Positions 1 through 7,254 are shown, counted from the stretch's first letter. The stretch is 39,319 nt of DNA from an uncultured Mediterraneibacter sp. (GCA_944375765.1 CALWAR010000124.1:1-39319), one strand, 5' to 3'. The notes: a model not told the origin generated them from the letters alone. Program-made: numbers and translations.

Positions 1-127
1 CTCTATGACAGACTACTACGCCAAAAGGCGAGTTACTTGTTAAGTTGATTGAACCGCCGCTTGCGGAACCGCATGAGCGGTGGTGTGAGAGGTCGGGGGA
101 TTGGCTAAATCCCCCTCCTACTCGATT
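1..127 (+). mobile_element. 3' end of a group II intron (domains V and VI)
   Basis: Positions 51-84 form a 34-nt domain V-like hairpin. The outer arms ACCGCCGC and GCGGTGGT pair, and a short upper helix TGCG/CGCA is closed by a GAAC loop. A second stem follows at about 90-120 (GGGGGATT with AATCCCCC), as expected for domain VI. The sequence then runs into ctcgatt and the ribosome binding site of the prgI relic. Only the 3' end is inside the window, so the intron-encoded reverse transcriptase, if present, lies to the left. The exact 3' splice junction near 127 is an estimate. Confidence 0.7.
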
Positions 128-150
128 GCCCAAAAGGAGGTGCTTTTCAT

Positions 151-451
151 TTGGAAGTCAAGATAAATAAAGAAATTCCGTCCCCACTTCGGCACGGAAA
201 CATTGAGCTGGATGTGTATCTCACGGGCAGCTCCCTTTGCCCTGATCGGCTTTGTCAAATCTCCCGATAATCTTTATTACGAAGTCCTGAAAGAAACCAT
301 CCAAGACCACGAAAGGGAAGCTGTCTGCTCTATGGGACAGAGAGAGAAACAAGTGTCCGGTACAAAGACTTGTAAACATATTCATTCAATTCTCGCTGAC
401 AGCAGGAAGTATGGAAACTGGTATGAGAGTTTCCGGGCGGTATACGTATAG
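151..451 (+). pseudogene. prgI relic of a conjugative element, two internal deletions
   Basis: PrgI is a small membrane protein of the type IV secretion module of Tn916-like and related conjugative elements. Three separated pieces of it remain. A good ribosome binding site (AGGAGGTG, 136-143) leads to a TTG start at 151 encoding EVKINKEI, the usual N-terminus. From 179, in another frame, RPHFGTETLSW and then APFALIGFVK match the middle of the protein. SPDNLYYEVLKETIQ matches the C-terminal part. The first transmembrane segment (about 30 residues, with a frameshift) and a block before NLYYE (about 25 residues, in frame) are missing. The open frame continues to 451 with sequence I do not recognise. 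The reading is from memory of the family, not an alignment. Confidence 0.65.
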
Positions 452-462
452 GACTTGCAGCG

Positions 463-837
463 CTATTTGAACATGTGGAAAATAACTGCATGGATAATGT
501 GGACTGCCGTGAGGACGCATACGGATACAGCGAGTACAATATGTATCTTCCGCCAGAGAGTCTGCTTTATTTTCTTTCTGAAAATAGTTAGACATGTCAG
601 GATCAGAAGCATCATCCACGCAAGTTTTCCGCTTATCATGGCAGGACCGCCGCCGGAAAGAACTCCGTGAGCCAGCCCTGTGATGAGCAGGACGATGCCA
701 TAGGCGGCGTGGAATCCGGCGACAGTCCTGATCCAGGGGTTTTTCTGCGCCAGCGCTGTGCGTTTCAGAGGAGCAAGCATACAAAGGATCAATAAAAGTA
801 CAGATATAAATGCAAGGGATTTTTCTAAAATATTCAA
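463..837 (-). CDS. Small four-helix membrane protein, cytochrome b / ferric reductase-like
   Basis: The 124-residue product has four hydrophobic stretches at about 8-24, 40-60, 70-86 and 98-120. Histidines sit in two pairs 14 residues apart: His43/His57 in helix 2 and His99/His113 in helix 4. That spacing is typical of bis-heme b four-helix proteins such as ferric reductase-like transmembrane domains, so heme binding is a fair inference; the family is not certain. The start is TTG at 837, chosen because GGAGGA lies 7-8 nt upstream and an extended -10 promoter lies above it. The gene stands alone, transcribed toward the conjugative-element relic. No soluble flavin or NAD domain partner is next to it. 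Confidence 0.6.
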   Translation of the reverse strand: MNILEKSLAFISVLLLILCMLAPLKRTALAQKNPWIRTVAGFHAAYGIVLLITGLAHGVLSGGGPAMISGKLAWMMLLILTCLTIFRKKIKQTLWRKIHIVLAVSVCVLTAVHIIHAVIFHMFK

Positions 838-894
838 AGCAATATCCTCCAGTTTGATTTGACTATCGAAAGTTTTATTGAACTAACTTACTGG

Positions 895-923
895 ATTATA
901 TCAGAAAGCAAGTATATTTGTAA
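895..923 (-). promoter_or_regulatory. Promoter of the membrane protein gene at 463-837
   Basis: On the minus strand TTACAA (918-923) and TATAAT (895-900) are 17 nt apart, with TG one base before the -10 (extended -10). The start codon follows about 60 nt downstream. Confidence 0.6.
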
Positions 924-980
924 AGAAGATATATATTGTGTAAAGAAATTGTGAAAATTTTGTTATTTTCTTAACCCCTA

Positions 981-1010
981 TTGCCAGTAGAAATACAGTT
1001 ACGATATATT
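981..1010 (+). promoter_or_regulatory. Promoter of the zinc-ribbon/kinase pair
   Basis: TTGCCA (981-986) and TATATT (1005-1010) are separated by 18 nt in an AT-rich stretch. AGGAGG (1036-1041) and the ATG at 1052 follow. Confidence 0.5.
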
Positions 1011-1051
1011 AGTCATAATCAATCAGAAGCATTACAGGAGGATAAGGGTTT

Positions 1052-1639
1052 ATGAGTGGATTTTTTTCAGGTTCCAGCAGTAGGCGGCGCTATCCGAACC
1101 CTCATATGGGAGGAAAACATTACAGAAAAAGAGGACTGTTCGGCATGCTCTCCGGCCTTGGCAGTTTTTCCGGTTCTGGCAGTTACAGCGGATTTGGCGG
1201 TTATCCATACCAGGGGTATCCGAACCAGGGCTATCCAAACCAGGGGTATCCGAATCAGGGCTATCCAAACCAGGGGTATCCGAATCAGGGCTACCCAAAC
1301 CAGGGGTATCCGAACCAGGGCTACCCAAACCAGGGGTATCCAAACCAGGGGTATCCGAATCAGGGAAGCCCGAACCAGGGGTATCCAAATCAGGGGAATC
1401 CCGGACCTGCACAGCCGGATCCGGCAGGTGGACAGAGTGTATTCCAGCCGAATACACCGGCAGTTTCCGATCAGCCGGTATGCCCGAAATGCGGCGCTTC
1501 TGTTCCGGCAGGATCTAAGTTCTGCCTGTCCTGTGGAGAGAAGATGGCGTCTAACGCAGCATCCTGTCCCAACTGCGGCAGACCGCTCCCGCCGGGAGCA
1601 AAATTCTGTTCTGAATGCGGAAGTCCGGTGCAGGGATGA
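1052..1639 (+). CDS. GYPNQ-repeat protein with C-terminal double zinc ribbon
   Basis: A 195-residue protein of unknown function with three parts. Residues 1-52 are basic and Gly/Ser rich. Residues 53-115 are a tandem array of the pentapeptide GYPNQ, with one GSPNQ and a final GNPGP. Residues 143-195 hold two zinc ribbons, each of the form CPxCG...KFCxxCG (Cys pairs CPKC/CLSC and CPNC/CSEC). The Gly/Tyr/Pro/Asn/Gln array is low-complexity and probably disordered, like assembly-prone regions elsewhere; that role is inference. There is no signal peptide or membrane segment, so it should be cytoplasmic. Its TGA overlaps the ATG of the kinase gene (ATGA), so the two are translationally coupled and probably work together. 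The ATG at 1052 has AGGAGG ten nt upstream. Confidence 0.8.
   Translation: MSGFFSGSSSRRRYPNPHMGGKHYRKRGLFGMLSGLGSFSGSGSYSGFGGYPYQGYPNQGYPNQGYPNQGYPNQGYPNQGYPNQGYPNQGYPNQGYPNQGYPNQGSPNQGYPNQGNPGPAQPDPAGGQSVFQPNTPAVSDQPVCPKCGASVPAGSKFCLSCGEKMASNAASCPNCGRPLPPGAKFCSECGSPVQG
1211..1390 (+). repeat. Twelve tandem 15-bp units inside the zinc-ribbon gene
   Basis: Twelve consecutive 15-bp units encode QG(Y/S)PN. Codon use alternates: CAGGGGTATCCGAAY units alternate with CAGGGCTAYCCAAAC units over most of the array, giving a 30-bp higher-order period. Each unit is a multiple of three, so copy-number changes alter protein length without shifting the frame. Confidence 0.9.
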
Positions 1640-2337
1640 AACCGCACAAAAACGGAAAAAAGATAGGAGATTACACCGTAGCGTCCTGTATTGGAAAGGG
1701 GCGCTACGGTGTCTGCTTTCTTGCGCGTGATCCCAACGGGACAGAGGTTGTGCTGAAACGCTTCCGGCCACGCATGTGGGAAAAAAATAAAAACGCAAAT
1801 CATTATGAGGCTGTTATCCTGTCCGGCCTCAGGCATCCGGCTGTGCCTGAACTGCTCGGCGTAGTCAACGCCCGGCAGGGCTACTATTTTGTCCTCGAGT
1901 ACAAGGACGGACTGACTCTGGAACAGTGGCTGTTCCGGAAAAAGAAGATATTTGCTCCCGGGGAAATATACCGGATCGGATCGCAGATGTTTGAAGTGAT
2001 GGAATATCTTCACAGCCGCAACGTAGTGCATGGGGATATCAGCGCTGCGAATATAACAGACAATGGTAAGAGGATCGCCCTGCTGGATTTCGGACTCGCC
2101 CGGTATGCGGACGGCGTAAACATCCGGTTCAGCCTGGACTATGCGCGCACGGCAAATGTGCTTTTGTATCTGCTCTATTCGGGATACGAGGGAAAAGGGG
2201 ACAGACCGTGGCATGAGGAACTGCCGCTTTTAAGGGAGCAGAAAGAGTTTTTGGAAAAACTGCTGGAGCCGGAGGAGCAATTTAAAGATACAGGGGAAGT
2301 CAGACAGATGTTTGAAAAGGCGTTTCGCGAAGTCTGA
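1636..2337 (+). CDS. Short Ser/Thr protein kinase-like protein
   Basis: The 233-residue product has the core kinase signatures: a glycine loop IGKGRYG (19-25), the ATP-binding lysine in VVLKRF (Lys41), HGDISAAN in the catalytic loop (Asp134, Asn139) and DFGLAR (Asp151). The usual HRD Arg is Gly, and the activation segment is short with no APE motif. This matches the compact bacterial kinases of the YrzF/YbdM type rather than PASTA-domain receptors; the name comparison is from memory. There is no membrane segment. The start at 1636 overlaps the stop of the zinc-ribbon gene. An in-frame ATG at 1615 is possible but lies inside the upstream ribbon. The key catalytic residues are present, so activity is plausible; its target may be the partner protein. 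Confidence 0.8.
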   Translation: MKPHKNGKKIGDYTVASCIGKGRYGVCFLARDPNGTEVVLKRFRPRMWEKNKNANHYEAVILSGLRHPAVPELLGVVNARQGYYFVLEYKDGLTLEQWLFRKKKIFAPGEIYRIGSQMFEVMEYLHSRNVVHGDISAANITDNGKRIALLDFGLARYADGVNIRFSLDYARTANVLLYLLYSGYEGKGDRPWHEELPLLREQKEFLEKLLEPEEQFKDTGEVRQMFEKAFREV

Positions 2338-2383
2338 ACAGCTTTCTCAGGGGCAAATACGATAAGATGGTTAATATTTCCTC

Positions 2384-2412
2384 TTGAGGCGCGAACTTAT
2401 GTTCGATATAAT
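2384..2412 (+). promoter_or_regulatory. dinB operon promoter
   Basis: TTGAGG (2384-2389), a 17-nt spacer and a perfect TATAAT (2407-2412). The spacer is almost filled by a LexA box, which marks this as an SOS promoter. A dinB start at the TTG of the -35 is therefore unlikely. Confidence 0.85.
2392..2405. promoter_or_regulatory. LexA (SOS) box
   Basis: CGAACTTATGTTCG fits the Gram-positive LexA/DinR consensus CGAAC-N4-GTTCG with perfect symmetry in both arms. It lies between the -35 and -10, where bound LexA would block RNA polymerase. It should control dinB and the two genes behind it. Confidence 0.85.
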
Positions 2413-2434
2413 AGCGCTGAAAAGGGGAGTGAAA

Positions 2435-3712
2435 ATGAATCCGAAAAAAAACAGAAAGGTTATCTTCCATATCGACGTAAACTCTGCTTTCCTGAGCTGG
2501 GAGGCGGTTTACCGTCTTTATCATCTGGGCGGCCACACGGACTTGCGCGGCCAGGTCTCGGCAGTGGGCGGCGATATGGCGATGCGGCATGGCATTATCC
2601 TGGCAAAGTCCATCCCGGCAAAGCGATACTGCATCAGGACAGGGGAGACGATCCTGGAAGCAAGACAGAAATGCCCTGATCTTATACTGGTGCCTCCTAA
2701 TTATGGACTTTATGAGAGGTGCTCGAGCGCATTTATGAAAATCCTGCGGCAGTATTCTCCGAGCGTGGAGCAGTACTCCATAGACGAGGCGTTCATGGAT
2801 ATGACAGGCACGGAGAAGCTGTGGGGAGAGCCTGTCAGCGCAGCGGAAAGAATCCGCCGGCATATCCGGGATGAACTTGGGTTTACGGTCAATATCGGGG
2901 TGTCAGAGAATAAGCTTCTGGCGAAGATGGCCTCAGATTTTGAAAAGCCGGATAAAGTGCACACTCTGTGGCATAATGAGATAGAAGAGAAGATGTGGCC
3001 GCTGCCGGCAGAAAGTCTTTTCTTCGTGGGCAGAGCGACGGCTAAAAAGCTGGAAAAGCTGGGGATACGCACGATAGGAGAGCTGGCACATGCCGATCTG
3101 GATCTGTTGAAAGCGCATATGAAAAAGCACGGCGAGGTGGTATGGCAGTTTGCCAACGGGATGGATGTATCAGTCGTCCGGGCACAGCCGCCTGCCAATA
3201 AAGGTTACGGCAACTCAACGACCATTGCCTTTGACGTTACTGATGCCTCCACGGCGAAGCTGGTGCTGCTCGCTCTGGCCGAGACCGTGGGGACGAGGCT
3301 GAGAAAAGCAGGAGTCCGTGCTGAAGTGATCGGCATAGGGATCAAGGACTGTGAGTTTCAATATGCCGGGCGTCAGATGACGCTTGTTAATGCCACAAAC
3401 ATCACGACAGAACTCCATCAGTGTGCCTGCCGGCTGTTCGGGCAGCTCTGGGACGGAACGCCGATCCGGCATCTGGGACTTCATGCGGGCAGAGTGAGGG
3501 ACGGGATCGATATGCGCCAGATCGACATGTTTGACGACACGGATTATGAGAAGCTGGAGAGGAGAGATGCGGCTATTGACCGCATCCGGGGACGGTATGG
3601 TATCGACTCCGTTAAACGGGCGTCTTTTCTCCACAGTCCCGTCGACCATATGAGCGGCGGGATCTCACGGGAGAAACGATCCGTTGATTATGGGAAAGTC
3701 GGCATTGACTGA
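2435..3712 (+). CDS. dinB: Y-family DNA polymerase IV
   Basis: A translesion DNA polymerase that copies past damaged bases with low fidelity. The 425-residue protein begins with the palm motif HIDVNSAF (metal-binding Asp14). It has YSIDEAF with the catalytic pair Asp117/Glu118, then GVSENKLLAKMASDFEKPD and the helix-hairpin-helix region LGIRTIGELA, followed by the little-finger domain to about residue 390. The start at 2435 is preferred because AAGGGGAG lies just upstream and because longer frames would begin inside the promoter. It is the first gene of a three-gene SOS operon. The C-terminus carries no clear QLxLF clamp-binding motif; RQIDMFDD at about residues 360-367 may serve. Confidence 0.92.
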   Translation: MNPKKNRKVIFHIDVNSAFLSWEAVYRLYHLGGHTDLRGQVSAVGGDMAMRHGIILAKSIPAKRYCIRTGETILEARQKCPDLILVPPNYGLYERCSSAFMKILRQYSPSVEQYSIDEAFMDMTGTEKLWGEPVSAAERIRRHIRDELGFTVNIGVSENKLLAKMASDFEKPDKVHTLWHNEIEEKMWPLPAESLFFVGRATAKKLEKLGIRTIGELAHADLDLLKAHMKKHGEVVWQFANGMDVSVVRAQPPANKGYGNSTTIAFDVTDASTAKLVLLALAETVGTRLRKAGVRAEVIGIGIKDCEFQYAGRQMTLVNATNITTELHQCACRLFGQLWDGTPIRHLGLHAGRVRDGIDMRQIDMFDDTDYEKLERRDAAIDRIRGRYGIDSVKRASFLHSPVDHMSGGISREKRSVDYGKVGID

Positions 3713-3794
3713 GAAGCGCCTGGCAATGCGGCAGAAGAGCCTCCGAAAAACAGCGGCGGGATCGTCCGACAAAGCGACAGAGAGGTGATATGGC

Positions 3795-4109
3795 ATGAAC
3801 ATGGGGATCGGAACAAATGCGCAGCATCCGGACGAGGGAAAGCTTACAAGAGAGCAGAGCGAGGTCGCCTGCGGCGTATGGTTTACAAGTACGGGAAATA
3901 CTTTGCCGAAGATGATAAAATATAAAGACGAAGAAGGGATGATCCGCCGTATCGACAGGATCCGGGTACTGAGCAGGGAAAAGAAATATTACTGTGGGAT
4001 CCCGCTGCAGGAATACCGGTGCAGCACAGTATATGAGGACAGGGAATATCTGTTCCGGCTGTACTATTATATGGATACATGCTGCTGGAAATTAAGCTGG
4101 GAGACGTGA
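3795..4109 (+). CDS. Uncharacterised protein of the SOS operon
   Basis: A 104-residue protein of unknown function between dinB and the YedK-like gene. Residues 24-104 look like a small beta-rich domain with aromatic residues at regular spacing (GVWF, KYYCGI, YRCSTVY, LFRLYYY). There is no membrane segment or signal peptide. The start has AGAGAGGTG about 10 nt upstream; an 82-bp gap separates it from dinB, and only 4 bp lie before the next gene. I recall similar small proteins beside dinB in related Firmicutes, and actinobacteria have a different small protein beside their Y-family polymerase, but I cannot verify this here. A role in damage tolerance is inferred from context only. Confidence 0.65.
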   Translation: MNMGIGTNAQHPDEGKLTREQSEVACGVWFTSTGNTLPKMIKYKDEEGMIRRIDRIRVLSREKKYYCGIPLQEYRCSTVYEDREYLFRLYYYMDTCCWKLSWET

Positions 4110-4113
4110 AAAG

Positions 4114-4758
4114 ATGTGTGGAAGATACTATGTGGATGACGAAACGGTACGGGAGATCGAACGCAGGACGGGAGTGTCTGTATCCCAATTGTGGAAAGAA
4201 CTCCGGGGAGAGAGACGGGACATATATCCTTCCCAGAGTGCGGTCGTACTCCGGGCGGAGAAAGATCATCTCGGTGCAGAGAAAATGAGATGGGGATTTC
4301 CGGGACTTCAGGGGCGCGGGCTTCTGATCAACGCCAGGGCCGAGAGCGCTCTGCAGAAGAAGACCTATCGGGACAGCGTGCTGAACAGGCGATGCGTGAT
4401 CCCGGCAAAAGGATTCTATGAGTGGAACGGTGCGAAAGAAAAGTTCGCTTTCGAGAGTTCCGAGGCTCCGGTGCTTTTTCTGGCAGGTTGTTTTAACAGG
4501 TTTGAGAGTGACAAGGACAAGCCCGCGGTCCGGCTGCACGGAACAGGCGGAGTACATGATGAGGAGAGGTTCGTCATCCTGACGACCGAAGCCGGAGGCA
4601 GGGCGGCACAGGTGCATGAGAGGATGCCTCTTCTTCTCCGGACAGATGAGATCAGAGCGTGGCTCTTAGACGGAGAAGAGACAGAGCGTCTCCTGCACAG
4701 AGGGCCGGAAATCGAGCTGGAATGCAAGACGGATTATGAGCAGCTCAGTCTGTTCTGA
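4114..4758 (+). CDS. SRAP/HMCES-type abasic-site crosslinking protein (YedK family)
   Basis: YedK/HMCES proteins shield abasic sites in single-stranded DNA by forming a covalent link through Cys2. The 214-residue product begins MCGRYY, so Cys2 is exposed after Met removal. Other family residues are in place: Asn73 in INARAES, Glu103 in GFYEWNG, and His168 in VHERMP. These match the E. coli YedK active site (Cys2, Asn75, Glu105, His160) in order and spacing. It is the last gene of the dinB operon, four bp after the unknown gene, and should be induced with it by DNA damage. Length is normal for the family. Confidence 0.92.
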   Translation: MCGRYYVDDETVREIERRTGVSVSQLWKELRGERRDIYPSQSAVVLRAEKDHLGAEKMRWGFPGLQGRGLLINARAESALQKKTYRDSVLNRRCVIPAKGFYEWNGAKEKFAFESSEAPVLFLAGCFNRFESDKDKPAVRLHGTGGVHDEERFVILTTEAGGRAAQVHERMPLLLRTDEIRAWLLDGEETERLLHRGPEIELECKTDYEQLSLF

Positions 4759-4788
4759 TCCGGTGAGTCTGGAGGAGAAATCGGAGAC

Positions 4789-4817
4789 TTGACATCAGGA
4801 TTCCCCTGTGCTAATCT
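4789..4817 (+). promoter_or_regulatory. Promoter of the T-box leader and metG
   Basis: A consensus TTGACA (4789-4794) and TAATCT (4812-4817) with 17 nt between them. The T-box leader starts about 7 nt later. Confidence 0.8.
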
Positions 4818-5004
4818 TTTTACAGATTAAAAGATCCTGATGATCGATAAAAGCGATGACGAAGAGAGTAATCTGCCAGAAGTCTTACAGAGAAATCCCG
4901 GAGAGCGGCTAAGGTACAGACCGGCCGCCCGCGCTGAGAGGGATAGATGGAAAGCAGACGAACATGGCTTCCGAGCAGCGCACCAAACTATGAACATGCA
5001 GAAG

Positions 5005-5054
5005 TGCATCGCACGTAAGCGCCTGAAATACAGGCGCTAAGTGCTCATAGCGAG
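5005..5054 (+). repeat. 50-nt hairpin repeat, copy A, in the T-box leader
   Basis: It shares 47 of 50 bases with copy B at 5097-5146. Inside it GCGCCTG and CAGGCGC form a hairpin, flanked by GCAC and GTGC which can pair outside an internal loop. CATCGC at 5007-5012 could also pair with GCGATG at 4853-4858, the base of Stem I. Confidence 0.85.
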
Positions 5055-5096
5055 CCGCCTTGTAGATTCGAGAGAACCTCATCAACTGCGGCGACA

Positions 5097-5146
5097 TGCA
5101 TCGCACGTAAGCGCCCAGAATACAGGCGCTAAGTGCTCATAGCGAG
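5097..5146 (+). repeat. 50-nt hairpin repeat, copy B, in the T-box leader
   Basis: Direct copy of 5005-5054 with three differences, all in the loop side of the inner stem, which shortens that stem to GCGCC/GGCGC. The outer GCAC/GTGC pairing is kept. Forty-two unrelated bases separate the copies. Confidence 0.85.
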
Positions 5147-5334
5147 ATTGCGATGGGGCCGCCCATTACAGCGGAGGAGTGCTGACAGGCACTTGCTGAG
5201 GTCTTATCCCGCGAGGGAGGGACGAAGAGAAGTGGTAACACGGTTTCATACCCGTCTTCTTGTTTTTGAGAGAGAACAGGAGGGCGGTTTTTATTTTGGA
5301 AAAATCCAAAGGAATTTCCCATAAGGAGGTTATT

Positions 5335-7254
5335 ATGTCAGAGAATCAGAAACCAAAGTATTACATTACTACGGCGATCGCCTACACATCAGGCAAGCCG
5401 CACATCGGGAATACGTATGAGATCATCCTTGCGGATGCGATCGCGCGTTACAAGAGAAGCAGGGGATACGATGTATTCTTCCAGACCGGTACGGACGAGC
5501 ACGGCCAGAAGATCGAACTGAAAGCAAATGAGACGGGAATCACCCCGAAAGAGTTCGTGGACAATGTATCCACGGAGATCAAGAGGATATGGGATCTGAT
5601 GGATACGTCTTATGACAGGTTCATACGCACGACGGACGCAGATCATGAGAAACAGGTACAGAAGATATTTAAGAAGCTGTACGATCAGGGAGATATTTAT
5701 AAAGGGCATTATGAAGGGATGTACTGTACGCCCTGCGAGTCTTTCTTTACGGAGTCGCAGCTTGTAGACGGGAAATGTCCGGACTGTGGACGTGAAGTGC
5801 AGCCGGCGAAAGAAGAAGCGTATTTCTTCAAGATGAGCAAATATGCGGATCGTCTGATCGGGCATATCAATACACACCCGGAGTTTATCCAGCCTGTTTC
5901 CAGAAAGAACGAAATGATGAACAACTTTCTTCTTCCGGGACTGCAGGATCTGTGCGTGTCCAGGACATCGTTCAAATGGGGGGTTCCGGTAGATTTCGAC
6001 GACAGGCATGTGATCTATGTGTGGCTGGACGCTCTTACTAACTATATCACTGGTATCGGATATGACGCAGGCGGCAACAGTACGGAGCAGTTTGAAAAAC
6101 TGTGGCCGGCAGATTTGCATCTGATCGGAAAGGATATCATCCGTTTCCATACGATCTACTGGCCGATCTTCCTGATGGCTTTAGACCTGCCTCTTCCAAA
6201 GCAGGTATTCGGTCATCCGTGGCTTCTGCAGGGCGACGGCAAGATGAGCAAGTCCAGAGGAAATGTGCTCTACGCCGACGAGCTGGTTGATTTCTTCGGC
6301 GTAGATGCGGTGCGCTATTTCGTGCTCCACGAGATGCCGTTTGAGAATGACGGCGTGATTACATGGGAGCTCATGGTAGAACGGCTGAATTCTGATCTGG
6401 CGAATACACTTGGGAATCTCGTAAACCGGACGGTGTCCATGACAAATAAATATTTTGGCGGGACAGCGACAGACAAGGGCGCCGCAGAGGATGTAGATGC
6501 GGATCTCAAGGCTGTCATTGAAAACGCGCCGAAAGCGGTTGAAGAAAAGATGGACGGCTTAAGAGTCGCAGATGCGATCACGGAGATTTTTAATCTGTTT
6601 AAACGCTGCAACAAATATATTGACGAGACGATGCCGTGGGCGCTTGCGAAAGATGAAGCGAAGAAAGACCGTCTGGCAACCGTGCTGTGGAATCTGATCC
6701 AGGGAATTTCCGCAGGTGCAGAGCTTCTGGAATCTTTTATGCCGTCAACGAGCAGGAAGATCCTCGAGCAGCTCGGCGGCGGTCATGTGACAGATAAGCC
6801 GGAGATTCTGTTCCAGAGGCTTGACCCTGAGGAAGTCATGAAGAAAGTGGAAGAACTTCATCCACCTAAAGAAGAGGATGAAGACAGCGATGCAAAAGGG
6901 GAGGCCGTCACCGATATCGAGCCGAAAGAGGAGATCACATTTGACCAGTTCGGGACAATGCAGTTCCAGGTGGGAGAGATCATCGCGTGCGAGGAAGTGA
7001 AGAAGTCAAGAAAGCTCCTCTGCTCTCAGGTGAAGATCGGAAGCCAGGTAAAACAGATCGTATCAGGCATCAAGGCTTACTATACACCGGAAGAGATGGT
7101 GGGTAAGAAAGTTATGGTGCTTGTCAACCTGAAACCTGCTAAGCTGGCAGGAGTGCTTTCTGAGGGTATGCTCCTTTGCGCTGAGGATGCGGACGGAAAT
7201 CTGTCGCTCATGACGCCGGAGAAAGACATGCCGGCCGGGGCAAAGATCTGCTGA
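5335..7254 (+). CDS. metG: Methionyl-tRNA synthetase
   Basis: Charges tRNA-Met with methionine using ATP in the cytoplasm. The 639-residue protein has the class I signatures HIGN (His23) and KMSKS (303-307). A zinc knuckle inserted in the catalytic domain is visible as CTPC near residue 130 and CPDC near 148. An anticodon-binding helical domain follows, and a C-terminal tRNA-binding (EMAP/Trbp111-like) domain from about residue 540 (FDQFGTMQFQVGEI) supports dimerisation. An acidic linker sits before that domain. The start at 5335 is set by AAGGAGG about 7 nt upstream; longer frames would run into the T-box terminator. Expression should rise when methionine is scarce. Confidence 0.95.
   Translation: MSENQKPKYYITTAIAYTSGKPHIGNTYEIILADAIARYKRSRGYDVFFQTGTDEHGQKIELKANETGITPKEFVDNVSTEIKRIWDLMDTSYDRFIRTTDADHEKQVQKIFKKLYDQGDIYKGHYEGMYCTPCESFFTESQLVDGKCPDCGREVQPAKEEAYFFKMSKYADRLIGHINTHPEFIQPVSRKNEMMNNFLLPGLQDLCVSRTSFKWGVPVDFDDRHVIYVWLDALTNYITGIGYDAGGNSTEQFEKLWPADLHLIGKDIIRFHTIYWPIFLMALDLPLPKQVFGHPWLLQGDGKMSKSRGNVLYADELVDFFGVDAVRYFVLHEMPFENDGVITWELMVERLNSDLANTLGNLVNRTVSMTNKYFGGTATDKGAAEDVDADLKAVIENAPKAVEEKMDGLRVADAITEIFNLFKRCNKYIDETMPWALAKDEAKKDRLATVLWNLIQGISAGAELLESFMPSTSRKILEQLGGGHVTDKPEILFQRLDPEEVMKKVEELHPPKEEDEDSDAKGEAVTDIEPKEEITFDQFGTMQFQVGEIIACEEVKKSRKLLCSQVKIGSQVKQIVSGIKAYYTPEEMVGKKVMVLVNLKPAKLAGVLSEGMLLCAEDADGNLSLMTPEKDMPAGAKIC

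Larger units (their letters stand above)
4824..5267 (+). ncRNA. T-box riboswitch, methionine specifier
   Basis: The leader senses uncharged tRNA-Met and switches a terminator off so that metG is transcribed. At the 5' end GCGATGACGAAGAGAGTA (4853-4870) is typical of the Stem I base and AGTA region. GAACATGGC at 4960-4968 fits a specifier loop with an AUG codon at 4964-4966, which agrees with the downstream gene. The T-box antiterminator sequence is AGTGGTAACACGG (5231-5243). It is followed by a terminator hairpin whose 3' arm is CCGTCTTCTTG, then a T run at 5263-5267. The leader is about 440 nt, long for the class, because two copies of a 50-nt hairpin repeat lie between Stem I and the antiterminator. 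Stem boundaries are read by eye. Confidence 0.85.

Noticed and set aside
386-784. Minus-strand open frame of 132 residues
   Set aside because: Overlaps the membrane protein gene in another frame, Arg/Ser/His-rich composition, no supported start.
1211-1390. Possible CRISPR array
   Set aside because: The units are contiguous 15-bp coding repeats without unique spacers.
1056-1798. Long open frames with Arg-Ile-Arg or Leu-Val-Arg-Ile-Pro repeats on both strands
   Set aside because: They are other-frame readings of the 15-bp repeat array inside the zinc-ribbon gene.
2384-2434. Upstream TTG start for dinB
   Set aside because: It lies in the -35 element and would run through the LexA box and -10; 2435 has a proper ribosome binding site.
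5005-5146. Two 50-nt repeats as a mini CRISPR
   Set aside because: Only two copies, one 42-nt interval, located within a T-box leader, and no cas genes.
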